Positions 1 through 6,706 of a stretch of DNA of 14,188 bases are shown here, one piece after another. The stretch's first letter is position 1. Every line of letters begins with the position of its first letter. The stretch is from JBOGED01 sp050743625 (GTDB lineage Bacteria > Actinomycetota > Nitriliruptoria > Euzebyales > Egibacteraceae). Where the stretch lies: positions 1 through 14,188 of the forward strand of contig JBOGED010000277.1 in assembly GCA_050743625.1 (NCBI GenBank), read 5' to 3'. Under the pieces are notes generated by a model. That model was given only the letters and a program-made list of their open reading frames with translations, was not told the DNA's origin and ran no database searches. Both the position numbers and the translations under genes were made by a program.

Positions 1-96
1 GCCTACGAGGGCGGTACCGCTCCGAGCGCTCGCTTCATACTGGACGTGCAGGTCTCCCCCAGCGGCGACGTGACCGTCGAGAAGCGTGCGAGCTGA
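1..96 (+). CDS. C-terminal end of an unrecognised protein (partial)
   Basis: An open frame enters from the left edge in frame 1 and stops with TGA at 94-96, giving 31 residues ending VTVEKRAS. The segment alternates hydrophobic and polar residues (FILDVQVSPSGDVTVEK), which suggests two final beta strands. No family can be recognised from so short a tail. A GC-rich inverted repeat follows within 10 bp and fits the end of a transcription unit, which supports this being a real gene end. Confidence 0.55.
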   Translation, partial: AYEGGTAPSARFILDVQVSPSGDVTVEKRAS

Positions 97-102
97 CCAC
101 AA

Positions 103-138
103 GCGGGAGGGCGCGGCGGTCGCCCGCGCTGTGCCCGC
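103..138 (+). terminator. GC-rich hairpin after the first gene
   Basis: An inner stem GCGCGG (111-116) pairs with CCGCGC (124-129), and an outer stem GCGGG (103-107) pairs with CCCGC (134-138). It begins 7 bp after the stop codon at 96. There is no T-run, as is common for actinobacterial terminators. Confidence 0.45.
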
Positions 139-355
139 ACGCCCGGCGGCGGCGCCATGACCTATGGACCTATGGGACGACAGCGGTCAAGGTTCTTCCG
201 CCAGGGCAAGGTGGCGGGTATCAATGCGGGTATCCCCGCCGAGAGGCGTCCCACCATTCCTGCTCGCCTTACGCTCGTGACTACGATGAGTCGCCCGAAG
301 TGGTGGCGCGCTCGGGCGGTGAGAAGCGTACATGTGACCTTCGCGGGAGGGCGAA

Positions 356-1167
356 ATGAGTGATTCTCGTGTAGGTCGAGACCCGATCATGCAGCGGGTG
401 CCGGTCGACGGGGCCGAGCTGGCGGTGGTGGTCCAGGGCGTGGGGGAGGTGGTGGTGCTCATCCATGGCGGCATGATCGCCGATGAGTTGGCGCCGTTAG
501 CCCGACGAGCTGGTGCGGAGAGATCACTATCAAGTGGTGCGTTAATCACCGGCGAGGTTACGGGGCGAGCACTGGAGGGCATCCCGCGGCGTCGATCGAG
601 CGTGACGCGGCTGACTGCCGAGCCCTGCTCGCGGCCCTTGAAATCCCGGCGGCGCACATCGTGGGCAAGTCCTACAGCGGCGCCGTCGCGCTGCAGGCGG
701 CCGTCGATGCCCCTCCTCGCGTGCGCACTCTGGCCCTGCTTGAGCCCGCGCTGCTGTTCGTGCCCAGCGCCGCGCGGTTTGCTGAGGCGGTCGCGCCGAT
801 TGTGCAACGCTACGCATCCGGTGATCCGGCGGGCGCCATCGAGGACTTCATGGCGCTGGTCTGGGGCCGGGACTGGCGCGTGAACCTCGAGCAGCGCGTT
901 CCAGGAGGTAGCGGGCAAGCCGAGAGGGACACCGCGGTCGCGTTCGAGGCAAGCAACGCGCGATTGGTCACCCAACTCGTGCTCTATCTGGGTGGCACCG
1001 ACAGTGGGCCTTTGTTCGCCGAGATCCGGGACCTCGTGCGCGCTTGGTTCCCCCAAACCGAAGACCAGATGCTGGCAGGCGCTAACCACTCGTTCCCGAT
1101 CACCCACCCCACGCAGGTCGCCGACTTGCTCGCGACCTTCTTCGCACGACATCCCCTGGCGGCGTAG
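356..1167 (+). pseudogene. alpha/beta hydrolase, frameshifted
   Basis: The start is ATG 356 with GGGAGG at 345-350 as a well-placed ribosome site. The fold can be followed through three frames. Frame 2 gives the first strands and the oxyanion-region HGG (VVLIHGGM). Frame 3, from about 504, gives DELVRRDHYQVVR. Frame 1, from about 547, gives HRRGYGAST and runs to the stop at 1167. The nucleophile elbow reads VGKSYSGAV, so the Ser is present but the last Gly of GxSxG is Ser. A late GGTDSG is the likely acid and GANHSFP carries the His. At least two indels, near 500 and 543, break the gene. The lesions could be decay or sequencing errors. The intact 3' part (from about 661) might be called as a separate gene, but it lacks the first strands. 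Family level is secure; the substrate is unknown. Confidence 0.7.
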
Positions 1168-1820
1168 GACTCAACGTTTCCCGAGCGCGCAGCGGCGAGC
1201 GTCAGCACGAACAAGTGTCCGTCGACTGCCTTCAGTATGCATCGCGCTATCGGGTTCGCGAGACGACGCCAGCCTCGGCCGATGATTCGCAGGCGGCAGT
1301 GGTCGTATCGACCCCGCTATGGCCCCGCCGTGGCATCTCTCCGACTCCGCCACATATTGTGCTACTGACCTGCGGTTTTCCTTATCGGCTCGGGATTTGT
1401 GGCCACACCAGGGACACACGCGCTTCGGCCGCTATGCAACGCAGGGGATCGCCCTCGCCGAGCCGCTCTCCCCGAGCTACTCGCCGCCAGAGAGTCGTGC
1501 GGTCGGCATGGTCGTGGGATGCACGACGTGACCACGTCTTGTGTCGGTAGAGCCGACCCGCAAGCTGTCGCTTCGTAGGAGGGCATTGCCGCACTCCCGA
1601 CGGTCCGTGGCAGTCAACCGGTGGCGGCACCTGGCAGCCGTACGATGCGTGCGCAGACATGGGGCGTTGCACAACGGCGGCCGCCTGGTAGAGCCCGAAG
1701 CAGTGGTAGCCGCTGCCGGCGTTGTCGTGGTGGGGACTGTCGTCGTCGTGGGGTTTGCGGCTGCGTGGGTGTCGCGAGCTGCTCACCTTCGCGATCTCTG
1801 GTCAAACGCATCGTTGAACC
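1168..1820. other. 653-bp stretch with no recognisable gene
   Basis: Frames here are open on both strands only because of high GC, and none gives a protein pattern I recognise. The one structured item is a copy of CCGTGGCAGTCAAC at 1605-1618 that recurs beside the recombinase relic at 2245-2258. A Val-rich hydrophobic run could be read at about 1700-1780, but it has no plausible start and no family signature. The stretch is probably decayed DNA belonging to the integrative-element relic downstream. Confidence 0.5.
1605..1618 (+). repeat. CCGTGGCAGTCAAC direct repeat, left copy
   Basis: This 14-bp word is identical to 2245-2258 in the same orientation. The two copies flank the recombinase relic. 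Short direct repeats around an int gene are typical of recombinase arm-type binding sites, but that role is inferred here. Confidence 0.45.
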
Positions 1821-2281
1821 GTGGTCTGCGACGAGGCGCGGCAGCGGTTCGGTGTCGGCGCGATCAAAGCGGCGCTTCAGCAAGACGGTCGGCAAGGCGT
1901 CCATCGTGAGCAGGCTCTCCTGTGGCTGGACGAGTGGGGCCTGGTGTTCACCACCAAGCACGGGACCCCGATCGAGGCGCACAATCTCCTGCGCCATTTC
2001 CAGGCCATGTGTGAGCGGATCGGCCTGCCGCGCATGCGGTTTCACGAGCTGCACCACACGTGCGCGGCGCTGTTGCTCGCTCAGGGCGTGGAGCCACGGG
2101 TGAGCATGGGGCTGCTCGGCCACTCGATGATCAGCACGACGCTGGATGTCTACGCCACGTCATGCCGGCCCTCCAGCGCGACGCCTCCGACAAGATGGAC
2201 GCGCTACTACGCCCCAACAGCGACCGCAAAGGCCGTGGCAGTACCCGTGGCAGTCAACAGGTGAAGGCGATTGACCGGTAG
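1821..2281 (+). pseudogene. tyrosine recombinase (integrase) C-terminal relic
   Basis: The readable part matches the C-terminal catalytic half of actinomycete phage/ICE integrases: LVFTTKHGTPIEAHNLLRHF, then FHELHHTCAALLLAQGV, then LLGHSMISTTLDVYA. Three defects show it is dead. The N-terminal DNA-binding domain and the first catalytic Arg box are missing. The HxxR motif reads HELH, so the second catalytic Arg is His. One base is missing near 2155, so the frame after DVYA must shift to give HVMPALQRDASDKMDALL and end at TAG 2279-2281. The His of GHS and the nucleophile Tyr of DVY remain. It ends 34 bp before the 3' end of the oppositely oriented tRNA-Arg, the usual place of an int gene beside its attachment site. 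The left boundary is approximate. Confidence 0.8.
2233..2258 (+). repeat. tandem CCGTGGCAGT repeats at the end of the integrase relic
   Basis: CCGTGGCAGT occurs at 2233-2242 and again at 2245-2254, a 12-bp period. The second copy extends into CCGTGGCAGTCAAC, shared with 1605-1618. The repeats lie inside the last codons of the relic and point toward the tRNA-Arg 3' end, so they may be arm-type integrase sites. Confidence 0.45.
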
Positions 2282-2314
2282 GAGTGCAGCGGCCGTGTGA
2301 CCTGCTAATTCGGG

Positions 2315-2391
2315 TGGCGCGCCGGGAGGGATTCGAACCCCCGACCTTCTGATCCGTAGTCAGATGCTCTCATCCGCTGAGCTACCGGCGC
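2315..2391 (-). tRNA. tRNA-Arg(ACG)
   Basis: Read on the minus strand, acceptor GCGCCGG pairs with CCGGCGC. The D arm is GCTC/GAGC and the anticodon stem is TCTGA/TCAGA around the loop CTACGGA, giving anticodon ACG. The T arm is GGGGG/CCCTC with TTCGAAT. A discriminator G and an encoded CCA (2315-2317) follow. All stems are intact. ACG is the anticodon whose A34 is converted to inosine by TadA, which is encoded at 10674-11186. An integrase relic abuts the 3' end, so the gene probably served as an attachment site. Confidence 0.95.
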
Positions 2392-2724
2392 CGGTTTGTG
2401 GGGCCTGACCTGCGACTATGCCATCGGGGTCCGCTGCTTGTGGCTGGTCGTGGACAGGACGCCCCACGGCTTTTCGCGAAAGCCGTGGGGTGAGTTTAGC
2501 ACACCGCTCACTGACCATCTGATTGGGTGGGCCGCCGGGTCCGGACCGCGACAGCCACCCGGCGGACTCATGCCTTCTCAACGGGCGCCGGAGACTGTGA
2601 CGGGTCAGGCTGGCGGCCGCCGGGGTCAACGATGAGGTACCTCGCCCGCCAGAGCGCGGCGTGCCGGCAGAGCCCGAGAGACGAGCGAGCTGACACACCC
2701 GCGTGCTTGGCCGGCTGGCTCCCC
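2392..2724. other. divergent non-coding stretch between tRNA-Arg and fic
   Basis: It separates the leftward tRNA from the rightward fic gene. It holds the strong hairpin at 2462-2490 listed separately and otherwise nothing recognisable. The fic frame stays open back to 2527, but the residues there look like random GC-rich translation. Confidence 0.5.
2462..2490. terminator. perfect 12-bp hairpin
   Basis: CCCCACGGCTTT (2462-2473) pairs perfectly with 2479-2490 around a TCGCG loop. It lies upstream of both divergent neighbours, so it terminates neither of them. It may be a terminator left from a gene now lost, or a structured regulatory site. The arms contain TTT/AAA, so a short T-run would follow the stem on either strand only partly. 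Confidence 0.4.
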
Positions 2725-2787
2725 TTGACACGACAAGCGCTATGCTGGTTACTAACCTATACCGACACGGAAGGTAACCAACTTACC
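2725..2787 (+). promoter_or_regulatory. fic promoter with paired palindromes
   Basis: A consensus -35 box TTGACA lies at 2725-2730. The -10 is not clear; TTACTA at 2749-2754 (18-bp spacer) is the best-spaced candidate. Two palindromes overlap and follow it: GGTTA-C-TAACC at 2747-2757 and GGTAA-ccaac-TTACC at 2773-2787, the second ending 3 bp before the fic ATG. The four related half-sites suggest a repressor operator covering the -10 and the start codon. The fic protein itself ends in a winged-helix-like region and could be the autoregulator. Confidence 0.5.
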
Positions 2788-2790
2788 GAC

Positions 2791-3915
2791 ATGTTGTTTC
2801 TCGCCCCCGAGTGTGACGCGCAAGAGTCGAAGGCGCTCGCAGAAGTCGATGCGCTGCGCCAGCGGTTGCGTTTTCAAGTGGCCGAACCAAGGCGTTGGAC
2901 CGGGCTGCTGCGGCGCGTCTCGATGGCTCGGGCGATCCAGGCCTCCAACACGATAGAAGGCTATGCCGCGACGCTTGACGACGTACTCGCAGCAGACGCC
3001 GACGAAGATCCCCTCGACGCCGGAGACGCAACGTGGGCAGCCATCCAGGGCTATCGAGCGGCCATGGACTATGTACTCCAACTGTCGAGAGACCCCGATT
3101 TTCGGTACGAGGCAAGCTTGGTCCGCTCCCTGCACTTCTTAATGCTCCGCCACGAGCGGTCTAAGAGCCCGGGCATGTACCGCCAGGGAACCGTCTACGT
3201 CACCGACCAGTCTAAGACAATCCTATACGAAGGCCCAGACGCCGCCGAGGTCCCCGCACTCGTCGACGAACTCGTCGCCGCGTTGGACACCGATCGGGTA
3301 GCAGTACACGCGGTGATACGCGGCGCGATGGCGCACCTGAACCTAGTGATGATCCACCCGTTCCGTGACGGCAACGGGCGACTCCCCCGGGTCCTCCAAT
3401 CGCTCGTCCTGGCCCGCGAACAGATCCTCGTCCCGGAATTCGCCAGCATCGAGGAATATCTGGGCAGCCACACTCCGGAGTACTACGCCGTCTTGGCCGA
3501 GGTCGGCGGGGGACGCTGGCAGCCCGAGCGGGACGCCCGCGCGTGGGTCCGGTTCTGCCTGACCGCGCACCTCCGCCAGGCGACGGCAGTCCTGCAGCGC
3601 TTGGAAGATGCCGAGCATCTATGGCTACGAGTCGAGGATCTCGTCACGCGCCAAGGACTGCCGGCCCGCGCGGTAGGCCCGCTGGTCTTTGCGAGCCAGG
3701 GGCACCGCCTCCGAAACGGCATCTACCGATCTTTGGTAGAACAAGACATCACCGAAGCCACGGCGACACGGGATCTGGCGCGTTTGGTCGCGGCCGGGTT
3801 ACTCGAAGCGGTTGGAGAAAAACGCGCCCGGCGCTATCGAGCTTCTCGGTCGCTGCGGAATATCCGGACGGCCTCTCGAGGCCCCTCGCCGCTACCGCCC
3901 GACCCTTTCGGATAA
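2791..3915 (+). CDS. Fic family protein (class II, self-inhibited AMP-transferase)
   Basis: Fic enzymes usually move AMP from ATP onto a hydroxyl of a target protein. The chosen ATG gives 374 residues starting MLFLAPECDA. The frame is open back to 2527, but the family pattern (RRWTGLLRR, ARAIQASNTIEGY) begins only after this ATG, and TTGACA lies 60 bp upstream. The inhibitory helix motif (S/T)xxxE(G/N) is S52-NTI-E56-G57, which marks a class II Fic with an N-terminal lock. The active loop HPFRDGNGRLPR at 189-200 is complete, with catalytic His189 and the phosphate-binding GNGR. The tail after about 280 looks like a winged helix (QDITEATATRDLARLVAAGLL). No antitoxin gene is adjacent, as expected for a self-inhibited class. 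It sits between two integrase relics and is likely accessory cargo. The target is unknown. Confidence 0.92.
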   Translation: MLFLAPECDAQESKALAEVDALRQRLRFQVAEPRRWTGLLRRVSMARAIQASNTIEGYAATLDDVLAADADEDPLDAGDATWAAIQGYRAAMDYVLQLSRDPDFRYEASLVRSLHFLMLRHERSKSPGMYRQGTVYVTDQSKTILYEGPDAAEVPALVDELVAALDTDRVAVHAVIRGAMAHLNLVMIHPFRDGNGRLPRVLQSLVLAREQILVPEFASIEEYLGSHTPEYYAVLAEVGGGRWQPERDARAWVRFCLTAHLRQATAVLQRLEDAEHLWLRVEDLVTRQGLPARAVGPLVFASQGHRLRNGIYRSLVEQDITEATATRDLARLVAAGLLEAVGEKRARRYRASRSLRNIRTASRGPSPLPPDPFG

Positions 3916-4070
3916 CCAACCGAACGAGCCAACCGTCGCGTCCTGCCTAGAACTTCGCCCTGGACGGCCGCTCACAGCCTCCCCGCAACCTCGACTGAAG
4001 AGACCAAACTTCCCACCGGAAAGGCCGGCTCGGGACGGCTGATCGGCCAAGTGTTCTCCCACCAGCCCAG

Positions 4071-4728
4071 AGCTACGAGGAGGCCACCCTGCAGTTCGCC
4101 GCCTTCCTCGAAGGCGCCAACCTCCCCGCCGAGGTCGAGCGCATCGAGCGCGGCCACGTCGAGGCGTTCATGGCCCACCTGCTCACCCGCTGGCGGCCGT
4201 CCACCGCCTCCAACCGCTCCAAGTCGCTGCAGCAACTGTTCCGCTGGCGAGATCACGGCCTCACCCATGGACAAGATGCGCCCGCCCAAGGTCCCCGACG
4301 AACCCGTGCCCGTGCTCACCGATGAGCGCCTCGAGGCGCTGCTCAAAGCCTGCGCCGGCAAGGACTTCGAATCCCGCCGCGACACCGCCATCGTCCGCGC
4401 CTTCCTCGACACCGGCGCCCGCCTGTCCGAACTCGCCGGCCTACGCACCGAGGACGTCGACTTCTCCTACGACGTCTTCCTCGTCCTCGGCAAAGGCCGG
4501 CGGCCACGCTCATGCCCCTTCGGCCGGCGGACCGCGATCGCGCTCGACCGCTACCTACGCGTCCGCGCCCGCCACGAGCAAGCGCACGAGCCCTGGCTAT
4601 GGCTCGGCCAACGCGGCAAGCTGACACCCTCCGGCATCACCCAGATCCTCCGCCGCCGCGCCGCCTCCGCAGCCGACGAACGAGCAAGGAACGCACACCG
4701 ACGCCTGTCACCAGGAGACCGCCTCTGA
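4071..4728 (+). pseudogene. tyrosine recombinase relic with excised catalytic core
   Basis: The first part in frame 3 (SYEEATLQFAAFLEGANLPA, HVEAFMAHLLTRWRPSTASN, LQQLFRW) is the SAM-like core-binding domain. After 4247 a small deletion and frame change lead to EITASPMDKMRPPKVPDEPV, the usual linker. The catalytic domain follows with the first Arg box, DTGARLSELAGLRTEDVD, and LGKGRR. At about 4660 the protein jumps from ILRRRAAS to ADERARNAHRRLSPGDRL, the normal C-terminus of this family. Family members carry about 60 residues between these points, including HxxR, the second His and the nucleophile Tyr. That block is deleted in frame, so the relic cannot recombine DNA. No tRNA lies beside it. 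Confidence 0.8.
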
Positions 4729-4731
4729 ACA

Positions 4732-4813
4732 CCGTCCTTCCTCGGCACAGGTCCCTTTGGGGATCCGAGGGAGAGGGGTCCCTCTGTGCGGACGGAGCTA
4801 TATGGCAGGCTCC
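4732..4813. other. inverted-repeat-rich segment, possible structured RNA
   Basis: Several stems nest or compete. CCGTCC (4732-4737) pairs with GGACGG (4790-4795). GCACA (4745-4749) pairs with TGTGC (4785-4789). GAGGGA (4767-4772) pairs with TCCCTC (4779-4784) around a 6-base loop. CCTCGG (4740-4745) could instead pair with CCGAGG (4765-4770). A further hairpin is GGAGC (4794-4798) with GCTCC (4809-4813). It starts directly after the recombinase relic. It does not match any RNA family I know; a terminator or recombination site are alternatives. Confidence 0.3.
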
Positions 4814-5259
4814 GACGGATGACCGAACCTAAAAGGGGGGACGCTGCGCAAGCTTTCGTACACGGAGGGACTCGACAACGACCTTCGATAGATCATGCGC
4901 GAGCCAATGGCCGCGTTGGGTCCGCCCTGCGTCTCCTGTCGGTAACCCAACGACAGGTCAAGTGTCACTAGGCCTACCCAATGTCTGGACACCATCCGCG
5001 GCCAGAAATTGGCCATACCGAGATTCGAACCAGTCTTCATGGTCGATGGCGGTAGCGGGACTCCCACGGTGCGGTGAAGCGGTCAAATAAGCACCTTTGG
5101 CCAAGGAGAACCGAGAACCATGCAGGCCATTTATTAACGATCCCTACCTCGGCTTCCCATCTCGACCTCGTCGAGGGCGGAGCCGTTGGGGCTGAACGCA
5201 GGACCTCGGCTCACGAAGCCGGGCCGCCTCGGACGTCGGCGGCAGAGTTGCAGCCGGTC
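4814..5259. other. leader region of the MNIO operon
   Basis: No convincing gene is present. It holds a small palindrome GGCCA-gaaat-TGGCC at 5000-5014 and a mini-ORF. The mini-ORF has AAGGAG at 5103-5108, ATG at 5120, and reads MQAIY before TAA at 5135-5137. The strong ribosome site with only five codons could be a leader peptide, or the stranded start of a longer gene. The operon promoter must lie here, but no clear -35/-10 pair stands out. Confidence 0.4.
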
Positions 5260-5661
5260 ATGGAGCTGCACGTCTGCATGGGTCTGAACGCCTGCAAGGG
5301 TCATGGTCGCGACGGGACGGGTGAGATAGCCGGGATGGGGGAGTGCGCCACTGCCCTGCATGTTTGTCACGGGAGCAACGAGTGCCGTGGCCAGGGAGGT
5401 TGTGGGTACTCGGGCTCGGCCGCCGAGCAGGCCAAGCCGGGCAACCAAGCGTGCAAATGGAATGGCAGCTGCGCCAGCCCGATCGAGGCGTCCCGGGTGG
5501 CCTCTGACGGTCCGTACAAGGGTACGAGCGTGTGGAAGCTGGCCCGCAAGATATTCGAGGCGCGGATGTACGAGGCAGGTATCCCATTCGGCCCCTCTCA
5601 GGACGAGGGGTACCCGGACGATCTGGTGCCGCCCTACGAGAGGAAGAGGTCGACGGCGTAA
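5260..5661 (+). CDS. cysteine-rich small protein, putative MNIO substrate
   Basis: From ATG 5260 the protein has 133 residues and 8 Cys, at 6, 12, 29, 36, 42, 48, 65 and 71. Most are spaced Cx5C. Two internal repeats share HVCxGxNxCxGxG (residues 4-16 and 34-46), then GGCG and ACKWNGSCASP follow. The C-terminal part is Cys-free, with VWKLARKIFEARMYEAGI (about 91-108), an amphipathic helix that could dock a modifying enzyme, and an acidic, Pro-rich end. There is no signal peptide, no EGKCG repeat and no DUF2282 pattern, so it differs from the bufferins I know. The start is uncertain: TTG 5248 and GTG 5074 are in frame and none has a good ribosome site. The stop is 73 bp before the MNIO gene, so it is very likely co-transcribed. 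I recall homologues carrying ELQPxMELHxCMG, which would favour a start upstream of 5260. Confidence 0.75.
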   Translation: MELHVCMGLNACKGHGRDGTGEIAGMGECATALHVCHGSNECRGQGGCGYSGSAAEQAKPGNQACKWNGSCASPIEASRVASDGPYKGTSVWKLARKIFEARMYEAGIPFGPSQDEGYPDDLVPPYERKRSTA

Positions 5662-5734
5662 CGACAGGCATAGGAGGCCTCTCCGTCGGGTTCTCTGCCG
5701 TAGGGGCTCGTCCCGAATGAGCGGCGTGGAGTGA

Positions 5735-6706
5735 ATGATCAGGATGAGTGCTTGCCGGCTACCGAGATTAGGCATTCCCAACCTCGGCCTTGGCGTCGGG
5801 CTTCGTTCCCCGCATTTCGGCTACATACAGCGGCATGAGCCAGCGGTTGATTGGTTCGAGCTTATCTCCGAGAATTTCATGGATTCGGAGGGATACCCAC
5901 GTCATGTGCTCGACTGGATCGTCGAGCGGTACCCGGTGGTCATGCACGGGGTGTCGTTGTCCATCGGCAGCACCGACCCGCTCGACCTCGGGTATCTGGC
6001 TCGACTGAGGAGGCTCGCCGAGGTCAGCCGCGCTGTGTGGGTGTCCGACCATGTCTGCTGGACGGGGGTGGCCGGGCTCAACACTCACGATCTGTTGCCG
6101 ATTCCGTTCACCGAGGAGTCGCTGGCTCACGTCGTAGGGCGTATTCAGGTCGTCCAGGATTTCTTGGAGCGACCGCTGGTCCTCGAAAACCCGAGCACCT
6201 ACGCCAGCTTCGTCGGATCTACGCTGACCGAGTGGGAGTTCTTGTCACGGATGGCGGAAGAGGCCGACTGTGGTCTCTTACTCGACGTCAACAACGTCTA
6301 CGTCTCCTCGGTCAATCACGACTTCGATGCGTGCGAGTACATACGCTCGCTGCCCCACGAACGGGTGGTGCAGATCCACCTGGCCGGGCACGCTGACCAG
6401 GGAACCCACGTCGTCGACACGCACGACAGCCCGGTCGCCGGGCCGGTCTGGGAGCTGTACCGGCTGGCCACCGCCTGCACCGGCGGGGTGTCGACCCTGC
6501 TCGAGTGGGACGATCGCATTCCACCGTTCCCGGTGCTCCAAGCGGAGGTCGACAGGGCGAAAGCGTACGGGGCCGGAGAGCGGCCGAGCGGCGCTCTCGA
6601 CGCCGGCCCGGCCTTGACCGACCAGGCCGTGACGCTTCGATCCGACGCAGTGTCACACCCCCTCGGCCATCTCCTGTCGACCTCGCCCGCCGAGCAGCAT
6701 GCCTAG
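5735..6706 (+). CDS. MNIO (DUF692) multinuclear iron oxidative enzyme
   Basis: MNIO enzymes are TIM-barrel proteins with two or three irons. They use oxygen to rearrange cysteine-containing peptides, as MbnB does for methanobactin and TglH for 3-thiaglutamate. The family motifs are all visible in order: GLRSPH (His27), ELISENFM (Glu46), MHG (His71), VSDHVCW (Asp105, His106), LENPSTY (Glu151, Asn152), LLLDVNNVYV (Asp184, Asn187), NHDF (His195), IHLAGH (His215, His219), DTH (228-230) and LLEWDD (Glu257, Asp259). No expected metal ligand appears lost. The length of 323 residues exceeds the usual 280-300 because of a polar C-terminal tail after about 275. ATG 5735 follows GGAG closely; ATG 5744 is an alternative. 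It overlaps the next gene by 8 bp. The substrate is inferred to be the preceding Cys-rich protein. Confidence 0.93.
   Translation: MIRMSACRLPRLGIPNLGLGVGLRSPHFGYIQRHEPAVDWFELISENFMDSEGYPRHVLDWIVERYPVVMHGVSLSIGSTDPLDLGYLARLRRLAEVSRAVWVSDHVCWTGVAGLNTHDLLPIPFTEESLAHVVGRIQVVQDFLERPLVLENPSTYASFVGSTLTEWEFLSRMAEEADCGLLLDVNNVYVSSVNHDFDACEYIRSLPHERVVQIHLAGHADQGTHVVDTHDSPVAGPVWELYRLATACTGGVSTLLEWDDRIPPFPVLQAEVDRAKAYGAGERPSGALDAGPALTDQAVTLRSDAVSHPLGHLLSTSPAEQHA

Noticed and set aside
187..1152. A 321-codon open frame on the minus strand
   Set aside because: It is the antisense shadow of the hydrolase pseudogene. The translation is Arg/Gly/His-rich with no family pattern, while the plus strand has a ribosome site and clear hydrolase motifs.
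1541..1909. Membrane protein suggested by a Val/Ala-rich run
   Set aside because: There is no ribosome site, the rest of the frame is Arg-rich noise, and it overlaps the recombinase relic on the same strand in another frame.
2527..2790. N-terminal extension of the Fic protein
   Set aside because: The frame is open but has no ribosome site or domain, and the TTGACA promoter box and operator-like palindromes lie inside it. Family similarity begins at Met 2791.
5015..5060. Possible tRNA or tRNA fragment around GATTCGAACC at 5022-5031
   Set aside because: The T-stem bases around the TTCGAA do not pair and no acceptor or anticodon stem can be built. It is probably a chance match to the T-loop word.
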